This document shows positions 8,584 through 19,467 of a stretch of DNA of 64,000 bases, one piece after another. Position numbers and translations under genes: made by a program. Each line of letters begins with the position of its first letter. Position 1 is the stretch's first letter. The notes under the pieces were generated by a model. The model saw only the letters and a program-made list of their open reading frames with translations. It made no database searches and was not told where the DNA came from. Location of the stretch: contig NZ_PYAL01000001.1 of the NCBI RefSeq assembly GCF_004121055.1, positions 1,302,001 through 1,366,000 on the forward strand, given 5' to 3'. This DNA comes from Achromobacter aloeverae (GTDB lineage Bacteria > Pseudomonadota > Gammaproteobacteria > Burkholderiales > Burkholderiaceae_B).

Positions 8584-9471
8584 ATGACGGAAATCTTCGG
8601 CATCCCCTTGCAGGCCCTGTTGGGCCAATTGCTGCTGGGGTTGGTCAACGGCTCGTTCTACGCCATGCTGTCGCTGGGGCTGGCGGTCATTTTCGGCTTG
8701 CTGAACGTGATCAACTTCGCCCACGGCGCGCTCTACATGATGGGCGCCTTCGCCGCCTGGGCCGGCATGAATTACCTGGGCCTGAACTACTGGGTCATGC
8801 TCATCCTGGGCCCGGTCGTGGTCGGCATCTTCGGCATCATCATCGAGCGCCTGCTGCTGCGCCACCTTTACCGGCTCGATCATCTCTACGGGCTGCTGCT
8901 GACCTTCGGCCTGACCCTGCTGATAGAAGGCCTGTTCCGCAGCGTCTACGGCGTCTCCGGCCAGCCCTACCCGCCGCCTGACGCGCTGCGCGGCGCCACC
9001 AACCTGGGATTCATGATCCTGCCCAATTACCGCGCATGGGTGGTGATAGCGTCCCTGGCGGTCTGCCTGGGCACCTGGTTCATCATCGAACGCACGCGGC
9101 TGGGCGCCCTGCTGCGCGCCGGCACCGAGAACCCCCGCCTGGTCGAGGCCTTCGGGGTCAACGTGCCGCGCATGATCATGCTGACCTACGGCTTCGGCGT
9201 GGCCCTGGCCGGCTTCGCCGGCGTGCTGGCCGCGCCGGTGCTGCAGATTTCCCCCTTGATGGGATCGAACCTGATCATCGTGGTCTTCGCGGTGGTGGTG
9301 ATCGGCGGCATGGGGTCCATCCTGGGGTCCATCCTGACCGGCCTGGGACTGGGCGTGGTCGAAGGCCTGACCAAGGTCTTCTGGCCCGAAGCCTCCAGTA
9401 CCGTGGTGTTCATCATCATGGCCATCGTCCTGCTGCTGCGTCCCGCCGGCCTGTTCGGGAAAGAGAAATGA
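8584..9471 (+). CDS. livH: ABC permease, LivH family
   Basis: This inner-membrane permease has 295 residues when started at ATG 8584 (MTEIFGIPLQALLGQL). The same frame is open 90 bases further upstream but without family character. It shows the LivH pattern: LLLGLVNGSFYAMLSLGLAV at the N-terminus, an FGLLNVINFAHGALYMMGAF loop, about eight hydrophobic segments, and GGMGSILGSILTGLGLGVVEG near the C-terminus. Its stop overlaps the next start as ATGA. It forms the translocation channel with LivM. Confidence 0.92.
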   Translation: MTEIFGIPLQALLGQLLLGLVNGSFYAMLSLGLAVIFGLLNVINFAHGALYMMGAFAAWAGMNYLGLNYWVMLILGPVVVGIFGIIIERLLLRHLYRLDHLYGLLLTFGLTLLIEGLFRSVYGVSGQPYPPPDALRGATNLGFMILPNYRAWVVIASLAVCLGTWFIIERTRLGALLRAGTENPRLVEAFGVNVPRMIMLTYGFGVALAGFAGVLAAPVLQISPLMGSNLIIVVFAVVVIGGMGSILGSILTGLGLGVVEGLTKVFWPEASSTVVFIIMAIVLLLRPAGLFGKEK

Positions 9472-10469
9472 ATCGACAAATCGCCGCCTATGTCGTCCTG
9501 GCCGTCATCCTGGCCCTGCTGCCTTTCATGGGGGTCTATCCGATCTTCGCCATGAAGGTGATGTGCTATGCGCTGTTCGCCTGCGCCTTCAACCTGCTGC
9601 TGGGCTTCACCGGCCTGTTGTCCTTCGGCCATTCGGCCTTCCTGGGCGCCGCCGCCTACGCCACCGGCCACGCGCTGAAGGTGTGGGGCTTTCCCACCGA
9701 GGCGGGCCTGCTCTTCGGCGTGGTGGTCGCGGCCCTGCTGGGCCTGGTGGTGGGCGCCCTGGCCATCCGCCGCAGCGGCATCTACTTCGCCATGATCACG
9801 CTGGCCATGGCCCAGATGGTGTTCTTCTTTTTCCTGCAGGCGCACTTCACCGGCGGCGAGGACGGCTTGCAGAACGTGCCGCGCGGCCGCCTGTTCGGCT
9901 TCATCGACCTGGGCAAGGACATCAACCTGTACTACCTGGTGTTCGGCCTGTTCGTGATCGGTTTCGCCATCATCTGGCGCGCCATCAATTCGCCGTTCGG
10001 CCAGGTACTCAAGGCCTTGCGGGAAAACGAGCCGCGCGCGATTTCGCTGGGCTATGACGTCGACCGCTTCAAGCTGCTGGCCTTCGTACTGTCGGCCGCG
10101 CTCGCGGGCCTGGCCGGTTCCGCCAAGACCCTGGTATTTGTGTCGGCGACGCTGTCCGATGCCACCTGGCAGATGTCCGGGCTGGTGATCCTGATGACGC
10201 TGATCGGCGGCATGGGCACCTTCCTCGGCCCGGTGATCGGCGCCTTCATCGTCGTGCTGCTGGAGAACAAGGTGGGGGACTTCGGCCAGGCCCTGGCCAA
10301 CTGGACCGGCGTCGACTGGTTCCGCCAGCTGGGCGAGTCGGTCACCATCGTGATCGGCCTGATCTTCGTGATCTGCGTGATGGCCTTCCGCCGCGGCATC
10401 GCGGGCGAAGTGCAGGCCCTGCTGCGGAAACGCCGGGGGGCGCCCGCCGGCTCGGCGAAGACGGCGTAG
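9468..10469 (+). CDS. livM: ABC permease, LivM family
   Basis: The second permease has 333 residues from ATG 9468, overlapping livH by four bases. LivM traits include NLLLGFTGLLSFGHSAFLGA, about nine hydrophobic segments and the cytoplasmic ATPase-coupling stretch ALRENEPRAISLGYDVDRFK. GGMGTFLGPVIGAFIVVLLE lies near the end. It is the last gene of the five-gene operon. An upstream extension of the frame (back to 9036) overlaps livH and is a shadow. Confidence 0.92.
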   Translation: MNRQIAAYVVLAVILALLPFMGVYPIFAMKVMCYALFACAFNLLLGFTGLLSFGHSAFLGAAAYATGHALKVWGFPTEAGLLFGVVVAALLGLVVGALAIRRSGIYFAMITLAMAQMVFFFFLQAHFTGGEDGLQNVPRGRLFGFIDLGKDINLYYLVFGLFVIGFAIIWRAINSPFGQVLKALRENEPRAISLGYDVDRFKLLAFVLSAALAGLAGSAKTLVFVSATLSDATWQMSGLVILMTLIGGMGTFLGPVIGAFIVVLLENKVGDFGQALANWTGVDWFRQLGESVTIVIGLIFVICVMAFRRGIAGEVQALLRKRRGAPAGSAKTA

Positions 10470-10590
10470 CCGCCGTCCCGCCCACCGCGGGCCCGCCAGC
10501 CGCCGAGGGCCCGTCCTGTTCAGCCTGCCGTCATCCGCCGGGCCAAAACCCGGCGCGATGGCATTTGTCATCAAGCCCGGCTACGATCGG

Positions 10591-10624
10591 ACGATTACGC
10601 AAACGATTACGCGAACGATTACGC
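10591..10624. repeat. 12-bp tandem array, three copies
   Basis: The 10-base core acgattacgc recurs at 10591, 10603 and 10615 with the linkers aa and ga between copies. The function is unknown. Confidence 0.8.
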
Positions 10625-10728
10625 GCGCCAGGCTGCCCGCGCGACGCCAAGGCACGCCAAGGCGCGGGGCTTGCGGGCGGCGACGCTCGCGCAATCGCGA
10701 AAATTGGCGCAGAATAGGGTTTCGACCA

Positions 10729-10749
10729 GTCTTATATAAGACATAAGAC
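10729..10749 (+). promoter_or_regulatory. Palindromic ATAAGAC operator-like site upstream of acnA
   Basis: gtcttatataagac (10729-10742) is a perfect 14-bp palindrome. A further ataagac half-site follows directly at 10743-10749. The site is about 118 bases upstream of the acnA ATG and sits in an AT-rich island. Its form suits a dimeric repressor, and I suspect a GntR-type regulator of TCA genes. That is inference; no regulator gene for it is in this window. Confidence 0.6.
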
Positions 10750-10866
10750 CAGGGTTGATCCCCTGGTCGCAGCGCCGCCGGCGGGCCGTCCTCCCAGGCA
10801 GATGACAAGCCCGTTGAAACGCCTGAAAATGGCAGTTTTTCGCGGACAACAACCTCGGAGTCCATC

Positions 10867-13590
<2,724 letters not shown>

Positions 13591-13607
13591 TCGACAGCGG
13601 GCGATGG

Positions 13608-13643
13608 AAAAAGCTGGACGCTTGGGCGTCCAGCTTTTTTTTT
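13608..13643 (+). terminator. Rho-independent terminator after acnA
   Basis: Perfect 14-bp arms (aaaaagctggacgc and its complement) enclose a 4-base loop, and the right arm runs into a stretch of T to 13643. It begins 18 bases after the acnA stop. Confidence 0.92.
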
Positions 13644-13879
13644 GCCGGTACCGTCCGAAGGCAAAAGGCGCCCTTTGGAGGACAGCAAGCGATTTTTTCG
13701 CCTGGCTCCAGGGACAAAGGCAGCGCGCAGCGCGGCGCCGTGTTGGAACGGGCCCGCGAGTCACGTCACGAAACGGATTCATGCAGGGACGCAGAAGCAT
13801 GCCGGCCGGGTTCACGCCCCCCTTTCCGCGCACCTTCCGCGTTCCTCCCGCGTTCGCCCATTCTTACGTGAGTATCGCC

Positions 13880-16207
13880 ATGCCCTCCCTCTCCTCCAGC
13901 GCCGCCTCCAGTCTGTCTTCCGTCAGCACCGACTACCTGTCGTTCATTTCATCGAGCGACGCCGGCACGACTTCCCCACACGATGGCGTGAGTCGCGGTT
14001 CGGCCGCGCGCATCACGCTGCCGAAGATCGCAGCCGGGCGCAGGGGGACCGCGGCGCGGACATCCCACAGGCGACGCAGCGAAAGGCGCTTCCGCGACGA
14101 TGTCCGACAAGCCTACGCGCAGCCCGCCACGTCGGCGCACAGCCGGCCGCCCAGGACCAGGCCCTATCCGCCCGGGCACAATCCTTTCCATTCCGATAGC
14201 GACGAAGACCTGCCCCAACCCGCGCGGATCGCCGCACCCGCCATCAACGACTTGCGGAAACGCGTAGCGCCGGATGGCAGACTGCCGGAAAGCGGCTTAC
14301 AGGCAAGCCGCTTTCGGGAAAACGCCGCCGAGCAGGACAGCGGCTACAGCGCACCCTCGACGCCGCGGGTCATGACAGGCTCGAACGCATCGCTCGCCGT
14401 CGCCGAAGCCTCCCCTCTCGGCAAGGCCTGGCCAGACAGATACCCGGACGGAATGCCTGCCGCCGAGCCGCTGGACGCCGTCCGCGATAACTGGACCATG
14501 CTGCACCGGCTTTTGAATGGGACGATGGTTTCCACCGCGACGGAGGAATGGATAGCGAAAGAAACCCCGTATCGTTGCCGTGCGCTTTACGATTCGTTGA
14601 TGAGGGGCGCCGAGCACGATTCCCGGTCCTCCGTCACGCCTGTCGCCAAATCCCTGGCTGCGCTGATGGAAACCGCGGGGCCGGTCGATTATTCGACGCT
14701 GCGCAAGGCCATGCTGGACGATACGCTGACGCCCTTACTCCACCAGGCCGACCCGGCTTGCCTGCGCGTGCTGGCGCACCTGGAGCAACCCTGGCAAGCG
14801 GTGCGCAAGGACATACTCCAGGCGGTCGACAAACGGCTGGGCGCCTCCAGGGTATTCGCAAAAGCCCGCAAGAATGGAGGGGCGGCGAGCGGTGAAGCGG
14901 TGGGTGGCCCCCCGGACATCATCGGCGTGGCACGAGGCCTTGCCGGCGAACTGCTCGATGCCATCGGGGCCAAGTGCCGCGAGATCGTCGTCCAGCAGCA
15001 ATGGAACGGCAACGTCGCGTTGGCGACGGACGCCTTCTTCACGCTGGCATCCGCCGAAACGACCGCCAGCGGAACCGCCGCGGCATCCTCCCAGCGACAC
15101 ATGGCAACGCAACTGATCCGCGCGCTGCGCGAGCTGCAGGTCGTGAGCCAGGCGCTCGATGTCGACAAGTCCGTCAAGGACAGGCTCGATGGGCTGCTCG
15201 CGGGACTCCCTCCGCAAAGAAGGTCCCTGCTGGTGGCCGCGCTGGATCGTCACGCGGCAGACTTCGACCGTACCATCGACCGTGAATTGCCCATATACGA
15301 ATCGGACCTGCGCATGCGCGGGCAAATGCGCGCCTTCATCGGGCAGCTGCGCCAGGCGGTATCGTCCGGGGCGACCGCCATGGACGAAGGGCTGTACCAG
15401 TCATATCCGGAAAGCACCCGCCATCGATCATGGGCGCCGGTTCGTCTAGTGTCCAGGCTGTGGCGGCGGCTGTTCGGATACAAGCGAAACGCACCGACGC
15501 AGGCCATGCGCGACATCAAGGCGCTGGCATATGGCCTCGCGCATGGGAAGCAGATTTCACCGGAATTGGTGGAACGGCTCGCAATCGAGGATGCCGTCTT
15601 CACGCCAGGATCGGCGCAGGGGGTAGCGGCCAGGGGATACCTGCGTCGCACGTTGGGCAAGCTGACGCCGCAAGAGGCGGTGGCATTGCGGGTAGCGTCG
15701 GCGAATGGGCAATCGGTCGAAGCGTTGGCACGGATGCCGGCGCTGCGCGCCGAGCTGGATGCCGCTCTCGCCCGCGAATGGCATATCCGCAAGCTGGCGC
15801 ATCAGGTCCGGGAAATCGGCGCGGCATTGCGCCTGGGCAGGGGCAGCAAGCGCAAACGGCTTGCCCGCGCGCAGGCGCTGGTGGCCGCGCTCGATGTTTT
15901 CGCCGACGCCATGGCCGAAGTGCCGAACCACCTGCGCGCCTTCGAACTGCTGCAAACGGCCATGCTGCGCGAAACCGCGGCGGACGGGCGCCAGCGCACC
16001 ACCTTGGGCAAGGCACGCCGCCTCGCTACCGCCGTCGCCGATATAGAGGAAAAGTCCGGACTCGCGTCCGGCTATTCGAAAGCAGCCCGTATCGCGCAGC
16101 TCGATATCGTGGCACAGGCGATAGACCTGATGCAGCAAACGTTCTATACCGAAGGCCGCGGCGGCATCGCGGTCCGGGCCCTGCCGACAGCACAAGCCAT
16201 GGACTGA
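13880..16207 (+). CDS. Large orphan protein of unknown function (775 aa), effector-like composition
   Basis: I do not recognise a family. From ATG 13880 the product has 775 residues. The first 35 are Ser/Ala/Thr-rich (MPSLSSSAASSLSSVSTDY). Residues 40-180 are polar, Arg/Pro-rich and probably disordered, and the rest is largely alpha-helical with many Ala/Leu/Arg heptad-like stretches. There is no Sec signal peptide and no clear membrane span; a basic amphipathic stretch (VRLVSRLWRRLFGYKRN) lies near residue 530. Earlier in-frame starts exist at GTG 13868, ATG 13799 (with agggac before it) and ATG 13782, so the N-terminus is uncertain. It stands alone between the acnA terminator and a convergent Bug gene. 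A Ser-rich leader plus a helical body is typical of type III effectors, but this is inference. Confidence 0.75.
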   Translation: MPSLSSSAASSLSSVSTDYLSFISSSDAGTTSPHDGVSRGSAARITLPKIAAGRRGTAARTSHRRRSERRFRDDVRQAYAQPATSAHSRPPRTRPYPPGHNPFHSDSDEDLPQPARIAAPAINDLRKRVAPDGRLPESGLQASRFRENAAEQDSGYSAPSTPRVMTGSNASLAVAEASPLGKAWPDRYPDGMPAAEPLDAVRDNWTMLHRLLNGTMVSTATEEWIAKETPYRCRALYDSLMRGAEHDSRSSVTPVAKSLAALMETAGPVDYSTLRKAMLDDTLTPLLHQADPACLRVLAHLEQPWQAVRKDILQAVDKRLGASRVFAKARKNGGAASGEAVGGPPDIIGVARGLAGELLDAIGAKCREIVVQQQWNGNVALATDAFFTLASAETTASGTAAASSQRHMATQLIRALRELQVVSQALDVDKSVKDRLDGLLAGLPPQRRSLLVAALDRHAADFDRTIDRELPIYESDLRMRGQMRAFIGQLRQAVSSGATAMDEGLYQSYPESTRHRSWAPVRLVSRLWRRLFGYKRNAPTQAMRDIKALAYGLAHGKQISPELVERLAIEDAVFTPGSAQGVAARGYLRRTLGKLTPQEAVALRVASANGQSVEALARMPALRAELDAALAREWHIRKLAHQVREIGAALRLGRGSKRKRLARAQALVAALDVFADAMAEVPNHLRAFELLQTAMLRETAADGRQRTTLGKARRLATAVADIEEKSGLASGYSKAARIAQLDIVAQAIDLMQQTFYTEGRGGIAVRALPTAQAMD

Positions 16208-16216
16208 GTCCACAAA

Positions 16217-16257
16217 GAGGGGGCGGCCCGCCAGGACGCCCGACGCGGTCCGCCCCT
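16217..16257. terminator. GC hairpin between convergent genes
   Basis: gggggcgg near 16220 can pair with ccgcccc near 16250 across a loop of about 23 bases. It lies between the convergent orphan gene and the Bug gene. There is no T-run on the plus strand, so it is a weak candidate. Confidence 0.35.
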
Positions 16258-16296
16258 TCCGCGCGGCAGCGGATCCATCGTCGCGGGCCGATAGGC

Positions 16297-17271
16297 TCAA
16301 TCCAGGCGGATATTGCCCTTGCGCACCACTTCCGCCCAGCGCTTGCGCTCCGCCGCCAGGAAGGTATCGAGTTCGGCGGGCGGCATGAGCACGACGTCGG
16401 CGCCCTGCTCGTTGAGCTTGGCCTTCACGTCCGGCAGGTTCATGATGCGGGCCATCTCCTTGGCCAACCGCTGCCTGGCGTCCTCGGGCAGGTTGTTCGG
16501 CGCCATCAGGCCCTGCCACGTGCCGGACTCGAAGCCCGTGACGCCCTGCTCGGCGATGGTGGGTACGTTCGGGATTTGCGGCATCCGCGCGCGGCTGGAC
16601 ACCGCGATGGCCTTGAGCTTGCCGCTCTGGATATGCGGCAAGGTCGCCAGCATGCCGTTCATGATGATCTGCGTCTGGCCGCCGATGGTGTCGGTGATGG
16701 CCTGCGAACCGCCCTTGTAGGGCACATACTCCCATTTGGCGCCGGTGGCCTGCTCCACCGCGACGCCGGCCACATGGGGCGCGCTGCCCATGGCGGTCAC
16801 CGCGAAATTCAGGCGCTCCTTCTTCGACAGCGCGACCAGTTCCGGCAAGGTATTCACCTGCACCGAAGGGTGGACCGCAAGGATGTGGGGCGAATATGCC
16901 AGCATGCTGACGCCGCGCAGGTCCTTGTTGGGATCGAAGGTCAGCTTCGTATAGACCGACGGGCTGATCACCAGCGCGCCGACATCGCATAGCAGCAGCG
17001 TGTGCTTGTCGTCGGACTGCACCACCATGGCCGCGCCCAGGTTGCCGTTGGCCCCCGGCCGGTTATCGACGATGACGTTCTGCTTGAGCGCCTCGGCCAG
17101 GGGCTGGCTGACGAAGCGCGCAATGATGTCCGACGAACCGCCCGCGGGATAGGGCACCAGCAGGCGGACATTGCGGTTGGGCCAGGCGGCCTCGGCGCGC
17201 AAGGCGGGGGCGGCGGCGCCCAGCGCTACCGCGCCGGTGGCCGCCAGGAAATGGCGACGGGTAAAAGACAT
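16297..17271 (-). CDS. Bug-family (tripartite tricarboxylate) solute-binding protein
   Basis: This 324-residue extracytoplasmic binding protein belongs to the Bug/TctC family, greatly expanded in Bordetella. The N-terminus MSFTRRHFLAATGAVALG carries a twin-arginine-like motif (TRRHFL) before a hydrophobic stretch and an AEA cleavage site, suggesting Tat export. Family hallmarks are WPNRNVRLLVPYPAGGSSD at the mature start and VDNRPGANGNLGAAMV near residue 75. A strong ribosome site (ggagtccc) precedes ATG. No TctA/TctB membrane genes are adjacent, which is usual for orphan Bug genes. Ligands are typically small carboxylates; this one cannot be specified. Confidence 0.93.
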   Translation of the reverse strand: MSFTRRHFLAATGAVALGAAAPALRAEAAWPNRNVRLLVPYPAGGSSDIIARFVSQPLAEALKQNVIVDNRPGANGNLGAAMVVQSDDKHTLLLCDVGALVISPSVYTKLTFDPNKDLRGVSMLAYSPHILAVHPSVQVNTLPELVALSKKERLNFAVTAMGSAPHVAGVAVEQATGAKWEYVPYKGGSQAITDTIGGQTQIIMNGMLATLPHIQSGKLKAIAVSSRARMPQIPNVPTIAEQGVTGFESGTWQGLMAPNNLPEDARQRLAKEMARIMNLPDVKAKLNEQGADVVLMPPAELDTFLAAERKRWAEVVRKGNIRLD

Positions 17272-17613
17272 GGGACTCCTCCGTGCACGGGCTGGACGCG
17301 CCGCATGCGTTTGTATCTACTTTGTTTCTTATAGGATGTCGGATGACATAGAGGATTCTGCCTTTCAGCGTTGACAGCGTCAATGGCATTCGGCCTAGGG
17401 ATTTCCTGGTCGGATAAGTTCGACTTCGTAGGTCTACTCCGCTCCACTTATATGACAAGTAGTCTGGCGTCGGTTCCGTGCGGCGGCGTCTATACGGGGT
17501 TTATATTGACGTCGATTTCGTTCCCCTGGAACATTCCGCGCCAGCAGAACCGTCTGGCCCGCGCGGATCGCCCCGGCGACGCCCTCTCTTCTTCCTTGCC
17601 CCCTGGAGTTTTC
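17272..17613. other. Divergent intergenic region (Bug gene / acetyltransferase)
   Basis: These 342 bases separate two divergent genes. The part at 17315-17520 is clearly more AT-rich than flanking coding DNA and probably carries both promoters. The frame of the acetyltransferase is open back to 17371, but the sequence before 17614 has no family character. No further element is evident. Confidence 0.45.
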
Positions 17614-18162
17614 ATGTCCGCCCCTGCAACGCCCGGCGACGTACGCCTGATCGACTGCGACGAGGCCGCGCACGGCCCGGCTATCCTGGACATCCTGAAC
17701 GAAGCCATCGTCAACTCGACGGCGCTGTACGACTATGTGCCGCGGCCGCCGCAAGCCATGGCCGCATGGTTCGCCACCAAGCGGGCGCATGGCTTTCCGG
17801 TGGTCGGCGCGGTCGACGCCGACGGCCGGCTGCTGGGCTTTGCCAGCTGGGGCACTTTCCGCGCCTTTCCCGCCTACAAATACACGGTCGAGCACAGTGT
17901 CTATGTGCATCACGCGCAGCGCGGGCGCGGCCTGGGGCGGGTCCTGCTGGAGGAATTGATACGGCGCGCCCAGGTCGCGCAACTGCATGTGCTGGTCGGC
18001 TGCATCGATGCGTCGAATAGGGCCAGTATCGGCCTGCATGAACGGCTGGGTTTCGTCCACGCCGGCACGTTCAAGCAGGTGGGGTTCAAGTTCGGTGCGT
18101 GGCTGGACGCGGCGTTCTACCAATTGAACCTGGCAAGCCCGGATCACCCCCAGGACGGCTGA
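17614..18162 (+). CDS. GNAT-family N-acetyltransferase (phosphinothricin acetyltransferase-like)
   Basis: This predicted cytoplasmic acetyl-CoA-dependent N-acetyltransferase has 182 residues from ATG 17614. The acetyl-CoA loop is seen as HHAQRGRGLGRVLLEEL (Q/R-x-x-G-x-G/A pattern). Text such as ILNEAIVNSTALYDY and LHERLGFVHAGTFKQVG is characteristic of the PAT/Bar/YncA subgroup, which acetylates phosphinothricin, methionine sulfoximine or related small amines. The start follows cccctggag closely. The family is clear, the substrate is not. It ends 86 bases before the stop of the convergent dioxygenase gene. Confidence 0.85.
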   Translation: MSAPATPGDVRLIDCDEAAHGPAILDILNEAIVNSTALYDYVPRPPQAMAAWFATKRAHGFPVVGAVDADGRLLGFASWGTFRAFPAYKYTVEHSVYVHHAQRGRGLGRVLLEELIRRAQVAQLHVLVGCIDASNRASIGLHERLGFVHAGTFKQVGFKFGAWLDAAFYQLNLASPDHPQDG

Positions 18163-18248
18163 CCGGCGGGCCGACGGGAAGTACCAGGCCGCTTCCTCAG
18201 GACGCGTCCTCGGACCGCTCCCTCAGGACGCTTCATCAAGCAGCTCCC

Positions 18249-19070
18249 TCAGGCCGCGCCGGCGGCCGCCAGGTCGCTCTCCGTGGCGGCTGGTTCCAAC
18301 GCGCCGAACTGATAGGCATCCATCGCCAGCGCGCCATAGGCAATCTCGTCGACCAGGCGCACGCCCGGTCCCTCGCCGGCGCCCCAGGCGACGTAGAAAG
18401 GCATCAGGTGATCGTCGCTGGGATGGGCCTGGGCGGCACCCGGCGCGCGCGCTTCCCAATCCAGCAGCGCCGCCGTGTCGCGGGCGGCGATGTGCTGCGC
18501 GAACCAGTCCTGGAAAGCCCGCACATAGGGCAGCGGGGCCGCATCCTGGCCGCGCTGCACGTGGCGCAGGTTGTGCGTGAGCGAACCCGAGCCGATGATC
18601 AGGACGTTCTCGTCGCGCAGCGGCCGCAGCAATCGCCCCAGCTGGTACTGCGCGGCGGCGTCGCGGCCGGCATCGAGCGCCAATTGCACGACCGGCACGT
18701 CGACATCGGGATACAGGTAGCGCAGGGGCACCCAGGCGCCGTGGTCCAGCGGGCGCTTGGGGTCGTCGTGGACGGTCAACCCCGCATCGCCCAGCAGGCC
18801 GGCCACCCTGCGCGCCAGCGTGGGCGATCCGGGGGCGGCGTATTCGAGGCGATAGAGTTCCTGCGGAAAGCCGCCGAAGTCGTGCCAGGCCTGCTGGCGG
18901 TCGCGGGTGCTGACGGCCAGGCCGTGGCCCATCCAATGGGGGGAGACCACGAGGATGGCATCCGGCTTGGGGAGGGTGCGCGCCCAGTTGGACAGAGCGG
19001 GGCCGGTGCGGCCGGGGTCTATCGCCAGCATCGGCGATCCGTGCGAAATGAAAAGCGTGGGCCAGCGCAT
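18249..19070 (-). CDS. ygiD: 4,5-DOPA-extradiol-dioxygenase-like protein (YgiD/DODA class III)
   Basis: This member of the class III extradiol ring-cleavage family is a metal enzyme acting on catechol-like substrates. It has 273 residues from ATG 19070, chosen because a perfect GGAGG lies 5-6 bases upstream. The metal ligands expected from YgiD are visible as His10 (FISHGSPM), His45 (VVSPHWMGHG), His166 (GSGSLTHNLRH) and His221 (SDDHLMPFYVAWG). Length and motif order match the family. It is a single gene converging on the acetyltransferase. The biological substrate is unknown. Confidence 0.9.
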   Translation of the reverse strand: MRWPTLFISHGSPMLAIDPGRTGPALSNWARTLPKPDAILVVSPHWMGHGLAVSTRDRQQAWHDFGGFPQELYRLEYAAPGSPTLARRVAGLLGDAGLTVHDDPKRPLDHGAWVPLRYLYPDVDVPVVQLALDAGRDAAAQYQLGRLLRPLRDENVLIIGSGSLTHNLRHVQRGQDAAPLPYVRAFQDWFAQHIAARDTAALLDWEARAPGAAQAHPSDDHLMPFYVAWGAGEGPGVRLVDEIAYGALAMDAYQFGALEPAATESDLAAAGAA

Positions 19071-19467
19071 GGCGGCCTCCAGGATGAGGATGTGATGCGT
19101 ATGAGTATGATTGTTTTCGTATTCGCAATAAATATATGGTGGTGCTTTTATAAATTCCTTGATTGGCAACAATGCCGGTGAGCGGCGGCGGGCCCTGCCG
19201 GGCCCGCCAGCCCCGGCGTAGGGGAGCCGCGCTTACGCGCGGCCCCTTGTCCTAGGTCTGGCCCTAGGGGCCCGGCTCTGGGCCCGGCTCTGGGCCCGGC
19301 TCTGGGCCGCGCGCCTGACCTCGTGCCTAGCCTCGCTGGCTGGCTTCTTGGGTGCCACCAATTTCCGCGGCGCTGGTCGCAGGGCGGCCGGGCCATGGCG
19401 TCGGCTGGGGTCACGGCCTTCCCTTACACTATGGGGTTACGCAGTTATCCAGGATGCCCAGACCCTC
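19071..19467. other. Divergent intergenic region with 12-bp array
   Basis: This 397-base gap lies between the divergent dioxygenase and DUF2863 genes. The dioxygenase side (19090-19165) is AT-rich with tat-rich runs (atgcgtatgagtatgattg) and probably carries its promoter. A 12-bp tandem array is at 19268-19303. A -10-like tacactat lies near 19425-19432 before the DUF2863 gene. No gene is seen. Confidence 0.5.
19268..19303. repeat. 12-bp tandem array, three exact copies
   Basis: gggcccggctct is repeated three times head to tail (19268, 19280, 19292), and a partial gggcc begins a fourth. Its core gggccc is itself palindromic. Confidence 0.85.

Larger units (their letters stand above)
10470..10866. 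other. Intergenic region between the liv-type operon and acnA
   Basis: No gene is supported in these 397 bases. A GC hairpin (cgccggg, 6-base loop, complement) lies at 10536-10555 without a T-run; it may end the liv operon transcript weakly. Three copies of acgattacgc follow with a 12-bp period (10591-10624). The acnA control region with palindromic ATAAGAC sites is at 10729-10749. Confidence 0.6.
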
